NCBI RefSeq assembly: GCF_029227915.1
Contig: NC_079875.1
Location: forward strand, 1,860,001 to 1,924,000
Source of the DNA: Hydractinia symbiolongicarpus
Taxonomy: Eukaryota > Cnidaria > Hydrozoa > Anthoathecata > Hydractiniidae
Length of the DNA stretch: 64,000 nt
Direction of reading: 5' to 3'
Below, one piece after another: positions 47,369 through 60,957 of the stretch (the first letter of the stretch is position 1; every line of letters begins with the position of its first letter). Both the position numbers and the translations under genes were made by a program. The notes beneath the pieces were generated by a model, which worked only from the letters and a program-made list of their open reading frames with translations, made no database searches and was not told where the DNA came from.

Positions 47369-50275
47369 GTTTACTCCCTGGGTACTTTCTTTGTATACTT
47401 TTGACTATACGGGCCGAGTCCGGGATTTACGGGAAGTCGCGGGTTTTCGGGTGCCGGCAATTAAACTTCTTTTATTCAGCGTCTCATCAAAAATGAAAAC
47501 ATTTTTAAAAACTACAAGTCTCATGGGCTTTAGTGGTGAAATAATAATTTAAAAAATCGTTCGGGAAATGAGTTTACACCCCGGGTACTTTCTTTGTATA
47601 CTTTTGACTATACGAGCCGAGTCCGGGATTTACGGGAAATCGCAGGTTTTCGTTTGCCGGCGATTAAACTTCTTTTATTCAGCGTCTCATCAAAAATGAA
47701 AACATTTTTGAAAACTACAAGTCTCATGCGTTTTAGTGGTGAAAAAATAATTTAAAAAATCGTTCGGGAAATGGGTTTACTCACAGGGTACTCGCTTTGT
47801 ATACTTTTGACTATACGGGCCGAGTCCGGGAATTACGGGAAATCGCAGGTTTTCGTTTGCCGGCGATTAAACTTCTTTTATTCAGCGTCTCATCAAAAAT
47901 GAAAACATTTTTGAAAACTACAAGTCTCATGCGTTTTAGTGGTGAAAAAATAATTTAAAAAATCGTTCGGGAAATGAGTTTACACCCTGGGTACCCTCTT
48001 TGTATACTTTTGACCATACGGGCCGAGTCCGGGATTGACGGGAAATCGCAGGTTTTCGTTTGCCGGCGATTAAACTTCTTTTATTCAGCGTCTCATCAAA
48101 AATGAAAACATTTTTAAAAACTACAAGTCTCATGGGCTTTAGTGGTGAAATAATAATTTAAAAAATCTTTTGGGAAATGAGTTTACTCCCTGGGTACTTT
48201 CTTTGTATACTTTTGACTATACGTGCCGAGTACGGGATTTACGGGAAATCGCAGGTTTTCGTTTGCCGGCGATTAAACTTCTTTTATTCAGCGTGTCATC
48301 AAAAATGAAAACATTTTTGAAAACTACAAGTCTCATGCGTTTTAGTGCTGAAAAAATAATTTAAAAATCCGGTCTGGAAATGAGTTTACTCACTGGGTAC
48401 TTTCCTTGTATACTTTTAACTATACGGGCCGAGTCCGGGATTTACGGGAAATCGCAGGTTTTCGTTTGCCGGCGATTAAACTTCTTTTATTCAGCGTCTC
48501 ATCAAAAATGAAAACATTTTTAAAAACTACAAGTCTCATAGGCTTTAGTGGTGAAATAATAATTTAAAAAATCGTTTGGGAAATGAGTTTCCCTGGGTAC
48601 TTTCTTTGTATACTTTTGACTATACGGGCCGAGTCCAGGATTTACGTGAAATTGCGGGTTTTCGTTTGCCGGCGATTAAACTTCTTTTATTCAGCGTCTC
48701 ATCAAAAATGAAAACATTTTTGAAAACTACAAGTCTCATGCGTTTTAGTGGTGAGAAAATAAATTAAAAAATCGTTCTGGAAATGAGTTTACTCACAGGG
48801 TACTTTCTTTGTATACATTCGACTATACGGGCCAAGCCCGGGATTTACGGGAAATCGCGGGTTTTCGTTTGCCGACGATTAAACCTCTTTCATTTAGCGT
48901 CTCATCAAAAATGAAAAATTTTTTGAAAACTACAAGTCTCATGCGTTTTAGTGGTGAAAAGATAATTGAAAAAATCGTTTCGGAAATGAGTTTACTCCCT
49001 GGGTACTTTCTTTGTATACATTCGACTATACGGGCCAAGCCCGGGATTTACGGGAAATCGCGGGTTTTCGTTTGCCGGCGATTAAACAACTTTCATTAAG
49101 CGTCTCATTAAAAATAAAAACATTTCTGAAAACTACAAGTCTCATGCGTTTTATTGGTGAAAATTAATTTAAAAAATAGTTCGGGAAATGAGTTTACTCC
49201 CTGGGTACTTACTTTGTATACTTTTGACTATACGGGCCGAGTCCGGGATTTACGGGAAATCGCGGGTTTTCGTTTGCCGGCAATTAAACTTCTTTTATTC
49301 AGCGTCTCATCAAAAATGAAAACATTTTTAAAAACTACAAGTCTCATGGGCTTTAGTGGTGAAATAATAATTTAAAAAATCGTTCGGGAAATGAGTTTAC
49401 ACCCCGGGTACTTTCTTTGTATACTTTTGACTATACGGGCCGAGTCCGGGATTTACGGGAAATCGCAGGTTTTCGTTTGCCGGCGATTAAACTTCTTTTA
49501 TTCAGCGTCTCATCAAAAATGAAAACATTTTTGAAAACTACAAGTCTCATACGTTTTAGTGGTGAAAAAATAATTTAAAAATTCGTTCCGGAAATGAGTT
49601 TACTCACTGGGTACTTTCCTTGCATACTTTTGACTATACGGGCCGAGTCCGGGATTTACGGGAAATCGCGAGTTTTCGTTTGCCGGCGATTAAACTTCTT
49701 TTATTCAGCGTCTCATCAAAAATGAAAACATTTCTGAAAACTACAAGTCTCATGCGTTTTAGTGGTGAAAAAATAATTTAAAAAATCGTTCGGGAAATGA
49801 GTTTACACCCTGGGTACTTTCTTTGTATACTTTTGACTATACGGGCCGAGTCGGGGATTTACGGGAAATCGCAGGTTTTCGTTTGCCGGCGATTAAACTT
49901 CTTTTATTCAGCGTCTCATCAAAAATGAAAACATTTTTGAAAACTACGAGTCTCATGCGTTTTAGTGGTGAAAAAATAATTTAAAACATCGTTCGGGAAA
50001 TGAGTTTACACCCTGGGTACTCTCTTTGTATACTTTTGACTATACGGGCCGAGTCCGGGAATTACGGGAAATCGCAGGTTTTCGTTTGCCGGCGATTAAA
50101 CTTCTTTTATTCAGCGTCTCATCAAAAATGAAAACATTTTTGAAAACTACAAGTCTCATGCGTTTTAGTGGTGAAAAAATAATTTAAAAATTCGTTAGGG
50201 AAATGAGTTTACTCACTGGGTACTTTCCTTGTATACTTTTGACTATACGGGCCGAGACCGGGATTTACGGGAAAT
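47270..50275 (+). repeat. 15-monomer unit, copy 2
   Basis: This follows copy 1 at +3,043 up to about 48,590, then at +3,040 because three bases (ACT) are missing in GAGTTTCCCTGGG near 48,592. It ends near 50,275, where a D monomer continues normally into E while copy 1 had been cut by the junction. Private changes include TTCGGGTGCCGGC near 47,449, AAATGGGTTTAC near 47,770 and GACCATACGG near 48,013. Confidence 0.85.
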
Positions 50276-53200
50276 TGCGGGTTTTCGTTTGCCGGCGATT
50301 AAACTTCTTTTATTCAGCGTCTCATCAAAAATGAAAACATTTTTAAAAACTAAAAGTCTCATGGGATTTAGTGGTGAAATAATAATTTAAAAAATCGTTC
50401 GGGAAAGGAGTTTACACGCTGGGTACTTTTTTGTATACTTTTGACTATGCGGGCCGAGTCCGGGGTTTACGGGAATAGGCGGGTTGTCGTTTGCCGGCGA
50501 TTAAACTTCTTTTATTTAGCGTCTCATCAAAAATGAAAACATTTTTGAAAACTACAAGTCTCAAGCGTTTTAGTGGTGAAAAGATAATTTAAAAAATCGT
50601 TTTGGAAATGAGTTTACTCACAGGGTACTTTCTTTGTATACATTCGACTATACGGGCCAAGCCCGGGATTTACGGGAAATCGCGGGTTTTCGTTTGCCGG
50701 CGATTAAACTTCTTTTATTCAGTGTCTCATCAAAAATGAAACCATTTTTAAAAACTACAAGTCTCATGGGCTTTAGTGGTAAAATAATAATTTAAAAAAT
50801 CGTTTGGGAAATGAGTTTACTCCCTGGGTACTTTCTTTGTATAATTTTGACTATACGGGCCGAGTCCGGGATTTACGGGAAGTCGCAGGTTTTCGTTTGC
50901 AGGCGATTAAACTTCTTTTATTCAGCGTCTCATCAAAAATGAAAACATTTTTGAAAACTACAAGTCTCATGCGCTTTAGTGGTGAAAAAATAATTTAAAA
51001 AATCGTTCGGGAAATGAGTTTACACCCTGGGTACTCTCTTTGTATACTTTTGACTATACGGGCCGAGTCCGGGAATTACGGGAAATCGCAGGTTTTCGTT
51101 TGCCGGCGATTAAACTTCTTTTATTCAGCGTCTCATCAAAAATGAAAACATTTTTGAAAACTACAAGTCTCATGCGCTTTAGTGGTGAAAAAATAATTTA
51201 AAAAATCGTTCGGGAAATGAGTTTACACCGTGGGTACTCTCTTTGTATACTTTTGACTATACGGGCCGAGTCCGGGAATTACGGGAAATCGCAGGTTTTC
51301 GTTTGCCGGCGATTAAACTTCTTTTATTCAGCGTCTCATCAAAAATGAAAACATTTTTGAAAACTACAAGTCTCATGCGTTTTAGTGGTGAAAAAATAAT
51401 TTAAAAAATCGTTCGGGAAATGAGTTTACACCCTGGGTACCCTCTTTGTATACTTTTGACTATACGGGCCGAGTCCGGGATTTACAGGAAATCGCGGGTT
51501 TTCGTTTGCCGGCAATTAAACTTCTTTTATTCAGCGTCTCATCAAAAATGAAAACATTTTTAAAAACTACAAGTCTCATGGGCTTTAGTGGTGAAATAAT
51601 AATTTAAAAAATCGTTCGGGAAATGAGTTTACACCCCGGGTACTTTCTTTGTATACTTTTGACTATACGGGCCGAGTCCGGGATTTACGGGAAATCGCAG
51701 GTTTTCGTTTGCCGGCGATTAAACTTCTTTTATTCAGCGTCTCATCAAAAATGAAAACATTTTTGAAAACTACAAGTCTCATGCGTTTTAGTGGTGAAAA
51801 AATAATTTAAAACATCGTTCGGGAAATGAGTTTACTCACTGGGTACTTTCCTTGCATACTTTTGACTATACGGGCCGAGTCCGGGATTTACGGGAAATCG
51901 CGAGTTTTCGTTTGCCGGCGATTAAACTTCTTTTATTCAGCGTCTCATCAAAAATGAAAACATTTTTGAAAACTACAAGTCTCATGCGTTTTAGTGGTGA
52001 AAAAATAATTTAAAAATTCGTTAGGGAAATGAGTTTACTCACTGGGTACTTTCCTTGTATACTTTTGACTATACGGGCCGAGACCGGGATTTACGGGAAA
52101 TTGCGGGTTTTCGTTTGCCGGCGATTAAACTTCTTTTATTCAGCGTCTCATCAAAAATGAAAACATTTTTAAAAACTAAAAGTCTCATGGGATTTAGTGG
52201 TGAAATAATAATTTAAAAAATCGTTCGGGAAATGAGTTTACACCCTGGGTACTTTTTTGTATACTTTTGACTATACGGGCCGAGTCGGGGATTTACGGGA
52301 AATCGCAGGTTTTCGTTTGCCGGCGATTAAACTTCTTTTATTTAGCGTCTCATCAAAAATGAAAACATTTTTGAAAACTACAAGTCTCAAGCGTTTTAGT
52401 GGTGAAAAGATAATTTAAAAAATCGTTTTGGAAATGAGTTTACTCACAGGGTACTTTCTTTGTATACATTCGACTATACGGGCCAAGCCCGGGATTTACG
52501 GGAAATCGCGGGTTTTCGTTTGCCGGCGATTAAACCGCTTTCATTAAGCGTCTCATCAAAAATGAAAACATTTCTGAAAACTACAAGTCTCATGCGTTTT
52601 AGTGGTGAAAAAATAATTTAAAAATTCGTTCCGGAAATGAGTTTACTCACTGGGTACTTTCCTTGCATACTTTTGACTATACGGGCCGAGTCCGGGATTT
52701 ACGGGAAATCGCGAGTTTTCGTTTGCCGGCGATTAAACTTCTTTTATTCAGTGTCTCATCAAAAATGAAACCATTTTTAAAAACTACAAGTCTCATGTGC
52801 TTTAGTGGTAAAATAATAATTTAAAAAATCGTTTGGGAAATAAGTTTACTCCCTGGGTACTTTCTTTGTATAATTTTGACTATACGGGCCGAGTCCGGGA
52901 TTTACGGGAAGTCGCAGGTTTTCGTTTGCAGGCGATTAAACTTCTTTTATTCAGCGTCTCATCAAAAATGAAAACATTTTTGAAAACTACAAGTCTCATG
53001 CGCTTTAGTGGTGAAAAAATAATTTAAAAAATCGTTCGGGAAATAGTTTACACCCTGGGTACTCTCTTTGTATACTTTTGACTATACGGGCCGAGTCCGG
53101 GAATTACGGGAAATCGCAGGTTTTCGTTTGCCGGCGATTAAACTTCTTTTATTCAGCGTCTCATCAAAAATGAAAACATTTTTGAAAACTACAAGTCTCA

Positions 53201-56200
53201 TGCGCTTTAGTGGTGAAAAAATAATTTAAAAAATCGTTCGGGAAATGAGTTTACACCCTGGGTACTCTCTTTGTATACTTTTGACTATACGGGCCGAGTC
53301 CGGGAATTACGGGAAATCGCAGGTTTTCGTTTGCCGGCGATTAAACTTCTTTTATTCAGCGTCTCATCAAAAATGAAAACATTTTTGAAAACTACAAGTC
53401 TCATGCGTTTTAGTGGTGAAAAAATAATTTAAAAAATCGTTCGGGAAATGAGTTTACACCCTGGGTACCCTCTTTGTATACTTTTGACTATACGGGCCGA
53501 GTCCGGGATTTACAGGAAATCGCAGGTTTTCGTTTGCCGGCGATTAAACTTCTTTTATTCAGCGTCTCATCAAAAATGAAAACATTTTTAAAAACTAAAA
53601 GTCTCATGGGATTTAGTGGTGAAATAATAATTTAAAAAATCGTTCGGGAAATGAGTTTACACCCTGGGTACTTTTTTGTATACTTTTGACTATGCGGGCC
53701 GAGTCCGGGGTTTACGGGAATAGGCGGGTTTTCGTTTGCCGGCGATTAAACTTCTTTTATTTAGCGTCTCATCAAAAATGAAAACATTTTTGAAAACTAC
53801 AAGTCTCAAGCGTTTTAGTGGTGAAAAGATAATTTAAAAAATCGTTTTGGAAATGAGTTTACTCACAGGGTACTTTCTTTGTATACATTCGACTATACGG
53901 GCCAAGCCCGGGATTTACGGGAAATCGCGGGTTTTCGTTTGCCGGCGATTAAACCTCTTTCATTAAGCGTCTCATCAAAAATGAAAACATTTCTGAAAAC
54001 TACAAGTCTCATGCGTTTTAGTGGTGAAAAAATAATTTAAAAATTCGTTCCGGAAATGAGTTTACTCACTGGGTACTTTCCTTGCATACTTTTGACTATA
54101 CGGGCCGAGTCCGGGATTTACGGGAAATCGCGAGTTTTCGTTTGCCGGCGATTAAACTTCTTTTATTCAGTGTCTCATCAAAAATGAAACCATTTTTAAA
54201 AACTACAAGTCTCATGGGCTTTAGTGGTAAAATAATATATTAAAAAATCGTTTGGGAAATTAGTTTACTCCCTGGGTACTTTCTTTGTATAATTTTGACT
54301 ATACGGGTCGAGTCCGGGATTTACGGGAAGTCGCAGGTTTTCGTTTGCAGGCGATTAAACTTCTTTTATTCAGCGTCTCATCAAAAATGAAAACATTTTT
54401 GAAAACTACAAGTCTCATGCGCTTTAGTGGTGAAAAAATAATTTAAAAAATCGTTCGGGAAATGAGTTTACACCCTGGGTACTCTCTTTGTATACTTTTG
54501 ACTATACGGGCCGAGTCCGGGAATTACGGGAAATCGCAGGTTTTCGTTTGCCGGCGATTAAACTTCTTTTATTCAGCGTCTCATCAAAAATGAAAACATT
54601 TTTGAAAACTACAAGTCTCATGCGTTTTAGTGGTGAAAAAATAATTTAAAAAATCGTTCGGGAAATGAGTTTACACCCTGGGTACCCTCTTTGTATACTT
54701 TTGACTATACGGGCCGAGTCCGGGATTTACAGGAAATCGCAGGTTTTCGTTTGCCGGCGATTAAACTTCTTTTATTCAGCGTCTCATCAAAAATGAAAAC
54801 ATTTTTGAAAACTACAAGTCTCATGCGTTTTAGTGGTGAAAAAATAATTTAAAAATTCGTTAGGGAAATGAGTTTACTCACTGGGTACTTTCCTTGTATA
54901 CTTTTGACTATACGGGCCGAGACCGGGATTTACGGGAAATTGCGGGTTTTCGTTTGCCGGCGATTAAACTTCTTTTATTCAGCGTCTCATCAAAAATGAA
55001 AACATTTTTAAAAACTAAAAGTCTCATGGGATTTAGTGGTGAAATAATAATTTAAAAAATCGTTCGGGAAATGAGTTTACACCCTGGGTACTTTTTTGTA
55101 TACTTTTGACTATGCGGGCCGAGTCCGGGGTTTACGGGAATAGGCGGGTTTTCGTTTGCCGGCGATTAAACTTCTTTTATTTAGCGTCTCATCAAAAATG
55201 AAAACATTTTTGAAAACTACAAGTCTCAAGCGTTTTAGTGGTGAAAAGATAATTTAAAAAATCGTTTTGGAAATGAGTTTACTCACAGGGTACTTTCTTT
55301 GTATACATTCGACTATACGGGCCAAGCCCGGGATTTACGGGAAATCGCGGGTTTTCGTTTGCCGGCGATTAAACCTCTTTCATTAAGCGTCTCATCAAAA
55401 ATGAAAACATTTCTGAAAACTACAAGTCTCATGCGTTTTAGTGGTGAAAAAATAATTTAAAAATTCGTTCCGGAAATGAGTTTACTCACTGGGTACTTTC
55501 CTTGCATACTTTTGACTATACGGGCCGAGTCCGGGATTTACGGGAAATCGCGAGTTTTCGTTTGCCGGCGATTAAACTTCTTTTATTCAGTGTCTCATCA
55601 AAAATGAAACCATTTTTAAAAACTACAAGTCTCATGGGCTTTAGTGGTAAAATAATAATTTAAAAAATCGTTTGGGAAATGAGTTTACTCCCTGGGTACT
55701 TTCTTTGTATAATTTTGACTATACGGGTCGAGTCCGGGATTTACGGGAAGTCGCAGGTTTTCGTTTGCAGGCGATTAAACTTCTTTTATTCAGCGTCTCA
55801 TCAAAAATGAAAACATTTTTGAAAACTACAAGTCTCATGCGCTTTAGTGGTGAAAAAATAAATTAAAAAATCGTTCGGGAAATGAGTTTACACCCTGGGT
55901 ACTCTGTTTGTATACTTTTGACTATACGGGCCGAGTCCGGGAATTACGGGAAATCGCAGGTTTTCGTTTGCCGGCGATTAAACTTCTTTTATTTAGCGTC
56001 TCATCAAAAATGAAAACATTTTTGAAAACTACAAGTCTCATGCGCTTTAGTGGTGAAAAAATAATTTAAAAAATCGTTCGGGAAATGAGTTTACACCCTG
56101 GGTACTCTCTTTGTATACTTTTGACTATACGGGCCGAGTCCGGGAATTACGGGAAATCGCAGGTTTTCGTTTGCCGGCGATTAAACTTCTTTTATTCAGC

Positions 56201-56697
56201 GTCTCATCAAAAATGAAAACATTTTTGAAAACTACAAGTCTCATGCGTTTTAGTGGTGAAAAAATAATTTAAAAAATCGTTCGGGAAATGAGTTTACACC
56301 CTGGGTACCCTCTTTGTATACTTTTGACTATACGGGCCGAGTCCGGGATTTACAGGAAATCGCAGGTTTTCGTTTGCCGGCGATTAAACTTCTTTTATTC
56401 AGCGTCTCATCAAAAATGAAAACATTTTTGAAAACTACAAGTCTCATGCGTTTTAGTGGTGAAAAAATAATTTAAAAATTCGTTAGGGAAATGAGTTTAC
56501 TCACTGGGTACTTTCCTTGTATACTTTTAACTATACGGGCCGAGTCCGGGATTTACGGGAAATCGCAGGTTTTCGTTTGCCGGCGATTAAACTTCTTTTA
56601 TTCAGCGTCTCATCAAAAATGAATACATTTTTAAAAACTACAAGTCTCATGGGCTTTAGTGGTGAAATAATAATTTAAAAAATCGTTTGGGAAATGA
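50275..56697 (+). repeat. 7-monomer series E-C-A-F-B-(B)-M-D, four F heads
   Basis: F monomers with TATAATTTTGAC in place of TATACTTTTGAC start at 50,815, 52,844, 54,263 and 55,683. Spacings of 2,029, 1,419 and 1,420 bp correspond to ten, seven and seven monomers. E monomers with TACTTTTTTG lie near 50,430, 52,250, 53,670 and 55,090. The 53.55-54.97 kb block repeats at +1,420. Variants: an M/L hybrid at about 51,424, a K inserted at 51,627, an M/D hybrid at about 53,452, and single-base losses such as GGAAATAGTTTAC near 53,039. Confidence 0.8.
50612..50814 (+). repeat. Hybrid monomer, C head joined to A tail
   Basis: The head and core are C (ACATTCGAC, AAGCCCGGG, GCGGG). From GATTAAAC on it has TTCTTTTATTCAGTGTC, AAACCATTTTTA and the GGGCTTTAGTGGTAAAAT tail that closes the A monomer preceding F. 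In sister copies (about 52.4-52.8 and 53.9-54.3 kb) C and A are separate monomers. One monomer was lost by exchange near monomer positions 75-97. Confidence 0.78.
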
Positions 56698-59600
56698 GTT
56701 TACTCCCTGGGTACTTTCATTGTATACTTTTGACTATACGGGCCGAGTCCAGGATTTACGGGAAATTGCGGGTTTTCGTTTGCCGGCGATTAAACTTCTT
56801 TTATTCAGCGTCTCATCAAAAATGAAAACATTTTTGAAAACTACAAGTCTCATGCGTTTTAGTGGTAAAAAAATAAATTAAAAAATCGTTCTGGAAATGA
56901 GTTTACTTACAGGGTACTTTCTTTGTATACATTCGACTATACGGGCCTAGCCCGGGATTTACGGGAAATTGCGGGTTTTCGTTTGCCGGCGATTAAACCT
57001 CTTTCATTAAGCGTCTCATCAAAAATGAAAAAATTTTTGAAAACTACAAGTCTCATGCGTTTTAGTGGTAAAAAGATAATTGAAAAAATCGTTTCGGAAA
57101 TGAGTTTACTCACAGGGTACTTTCTTTGTATACATTCGACTATACGGGCCAAGCCCGGGATTTACGGGAAATCGCGGGTTTTCGTTTGCCGGCGATTAAA
57201 CAACTTTCATTAAGCGTCTCATCAAAAATTAAAACATTTCTGAAAACTACAAGTCTCATGCGTTTTATTGGTGAAAATTAATTTAAAAAGTCGTTCGGGA
57301 AATGAGTTTACTCCCTGGGTACTTTCTTTGTATACATTTGACTATACGGGCCGAGTCCGGGATTTACGGGAAGTCGCGGGTTTTCGTTTGCCGGCAATTA
57401 AACTTCTTTTATTCAGCGTCTCATCAAAAATGAAAACATTTTAAAAAACTACAAGTCTCATGGGCTTTAGTGGTGAAATAATAATTTAAAAAATCGTTCG
57501 GGAAATGAGTTTACACCCCGGGTACTTTCTTTGTATACTTTTGACTATACTGGCCGAACCCGGGATTTACGGGAAATCGCAGGTTTTCGTTTGCCGGCGA
57601 TTAAACTTCTTTTATTCAGCGTCTCATCAAAAATGAAAACATTTTTGAAAACTACAAGTCTCATGCGTTTTAGTGGTGAAAAAATAATTTAAAAAATCGT
57701 TCGGGAAATGAGTTTACTCACAGGGTACTCTCTTTGTATACTTTTGACTATACGGGCCGAGTCCGGGAATTACGGGAAATCGCAGGTTTTCGTTTGCCGG
57801 CGATTAAACTTCTTTTATTCAGCGTCTCATCAAAAATGAAAACATTTTTGAAAACTACAAGTCTCATACGTTTTAGTAGTGAAAAAATAATTTAAAAATT
57901 CGTTCTGGAAATAAGTTTACTCACTGGGTACTTTCCTTGTATACATTTAACTATACGGGCCGAGTCCGGGATTTACGGGAAATCGCAGGTTTTCGTTTGC
58001 CGGCGATTAAACTTCTTTTATTCAGCGTCTCATCAAAAATGAAAACATTTTTGAAAACTACAAGTCTCATACGTTTTAGTGGTGAAAAAATAATTTAAAA
58101 ATTCGTTTTGGAAATGAGTTTACTCACTGGGTACTTTCCTTGTATACTTTTAACTATACGGGCCGAGTCTGGGATTTACGGGAAATCGCAGGTTTTCGTT
58201 TGCCGGCGATTAAACTTCTTTTATTCAGCGTCTCATCAAAAATGAAAACATTTTTAAAAACTACAAGTCTCATGGGCTTTAGTGGTGTAATAATAATTTA
58301 AAAAATCGTTTGGGAAATGAGTTTACTCCCTGGGTACTTTCTTTGTATACTTTTGACTATACGGGCCGAGTCCAGGATTTACGGGAAATTGCGGGTTTTC
58401 GTTTGCCGGCGATTAAACTTCTTTTATTCAGCGTCTCATCAAAAATGAAAACATTTTTGAAAACTACAAGTCTCATGCGTTTTAGTGGTGAAAAAATAAA
58501 TTAAAAAATCGTTCTGGAAATGAGTTTACTCACAGGGTACTTTCTTTGTATACATTCAACTATACGGGCCAAGCCGGGAATTTACGGGAAATCGCGGGTT
58601 TTCGTTTGCCGGCGATTAAACCTCTTTCATTAAGCGTCTCATCAAAAATAAAAATTTTTTTCAAAACTACAAGTCTCATGCGTTTTAGTGGTGAAAAGAT
58701 AATCGAAAAAATCGTTTTGGAAATGAGTTTACTCACAGGGTACTTTCTTTGTATACATTCGACTATACGGGCCAAGCCCGGGATTTACGGGAAATCGTGG
58801 GTTTTCGTTTGCCGGCGATTAAACAACTTTCATTAAGCGTCTCATCAAAAATTAAAACATTTCTGAAAACTACAAGTCTCATGCGTTTTATTGGTGAAAA
58901 TTAATTGAAAAAATCGTTCGGGAAATGAGTTTACTCCCTGGGTACTTTCTTTGTATACATTTGACTATACGGGCCGAGTCCGGGATTTACGGGAAGTCGC
59001 GGGTTTTCGTTTGCCGGCAATTAAACTTCTTTTATTCAGCGTCTCATCAAAAATGAAAACATTTTAAAAAACTACAAGTCTCATGGGCTTTAGTGGTGAA
59101 ATAATAATTTAAAAAATCGTTCGGGAAATGAGTTTACACCCCGGGTACTTTCTTTGTATACTTTTGACTATACTGGCCGAACCCGGGATTTACGGGAAAT
59201 CGCAGGTTTTCGTTTGCCGGCGATTAAACTTCTTTTATTCAGCGTCTCATCAAAAATGAAAACATTTTTGAAAACTACAAGTCTCATGCGTTTTAGTGGT
59301 GAAAAAATAATTTAAAAAATCGTTCGGGAAATGAGTTTACTCACAGGGTACTCTCTTTGTATACTTTTGACTATACGGGCCGAGTCCGGGAATTACGGGA
59401 AATCGCAGGTTTTCGTTTGCCGGCGATTAAACTTCTTTTATTCAGCGTCTCATCAAAAATGAAAACATTTTTGAAAACTACAAGTCTCATACGTTTTAGT
59501 AGTGAAAAAATAATTTAAAAATTCGTTCTGGAAATAAGTTTACTCACTGGGTACTTTCCTTGTATACATTTAACTATACGGGCCGAGTCCGGGATTTACG

Positions 59601-60957
59601 GGAAATCGCAGGTTTTCGTTTGCCGGCGATTAAACTTCTTTTATTCAGCGTCTCATCAAAAATGAAAACATTTTTGAAAACTACAAGTCTCATACGTTTT
59701 AGTGGTGAAAAAATAATTTAAAAATTCGTTTTGGAAATGAGTTTACTCACTGGGTACTTTCCTTGTATACTTTTAACTATACGGGCCGAGTCTGGGATTT
59801 ACGGGAAATCGCAGGTTTTCGTTTGCCGGCGATTAAACTTCTTTTATTCAGCGTCTCATCAAAAATGAAAACATTTTTAAAAACTACAAGTCTCATGGGC
59901 TTTAGTGGTGTAATAATAATTTAAAAAATCGTTTGGGAAATGAGTTTACTCCCTGGGTACTTTCTTTGTATACTTTTGATTATACGGGCCGAGTCCAGGA
60001 TTTACGGGAAATTGCGGGTTTTCGTTTGCCGGCGATTAAACTTCTTTTATTCAGCGTCTCATCCAAAATGAAAACATTTTTGAAAACTACAAGTCTCATG
60101 CGTTTTAGTGGTGAAAAAATAAATTAAAAAATCGTTCTGGAAATGAGTTTACTCACAGGGTACTTTCTTTGTATACATTCAACTATACGGGCCAAGCCGG
60201 GAATTTACGGGAAATCGCGGGTTTTCGTTTGCCGGCGATTAAACCTCTTTCATTAAGCGTCTCATCAAAAATAAAAATTTTTTTCAAAACTACAAGTCTC
60301 ATGCGTTTTAGTGGTGAAAAGATAATCGAAAAAATCGTTTCGGAAATGAGTTTACTCACAGGGTACTTTCCTTGTATACATTCGACTATACGGGCCAAGC
60401 CCGGGATTTACGGGAAATCGTGGGTTTTCGTTTGCCGGCGATTAAACAACTTTCATTAAGCGTCTCATCAAAAATGAAAACATTTCTGAAAACTACAAGT
60501 CTCATGCGTTTTATTGGTGAAAATTAATTTAAAAAATCGTTCGGGAAATGAGTTTACTCCCTGGGTACTTTCTTTGTATACTTTTGACTATACGGGCCGT
60601 GTCCGGGATTTACGGGAAGTCGCGGGTTTTCGTTTGCCGGCAATTAAACTTCTTTTATTCAGCGTCTCATCAAAAATGAAAACATTTTTAAAAACTACAA
60701 GTCTCATGGGCTTTAGTGGTGAAATAATAATTTAAAAAATCGTTCGGGAAATGAGTTTACACCCCAGGTACTTTCTTTGTATACTTTTGACTATACGGGC
60801 CGAGTCCGGGATTTACGGGAAATCGCAGGTTTTCGTTTGCCGGCGATTAAACTTTTTTTATTCAGCGTCTCATCAAAAATGAAAACATTTTTGAAAACTA
60901 CAAGTCTTATGCGTTTTAGTGGTGAAAAAATAATTTAAGAAATCGTTCGGGAAATGA
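56698..60957 (+). repeat. 8-monomer series, J heads at 56,698, 58,321 and 59,944 (1,623-bp period)
   Basis: Order: J, C, C, L, K (TACTGGCCGAACCCGGG), B-like (ACAGGGTACTCTC), I, I. The clearest duplication is about 57,100-58,720 against 58,720-60,340, sharing CAAAAATTAAAAC, ACATTTTAAAAAACTAC, GAAATAAGTTTAC and GGTGTAATAATAA. The first J-C part (56,698-57,100) differs more (GGCCTAGCCC, GGTAAAAAAATAAATT). The third copy breaks off after L and K at about 60,957. The period is eight monomers minus the one base missing in the TTATTGG tail. Confidence 0.85.

Noticed and set aside
58485-58510. AATAAA in J-type tails as a polyadenylation signal
   Set aside because: It comes from one or two substitutions in an A-rich tail (AAATAAATT) and has no gene upstream. 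In A-rich DNA it is expected by chance.
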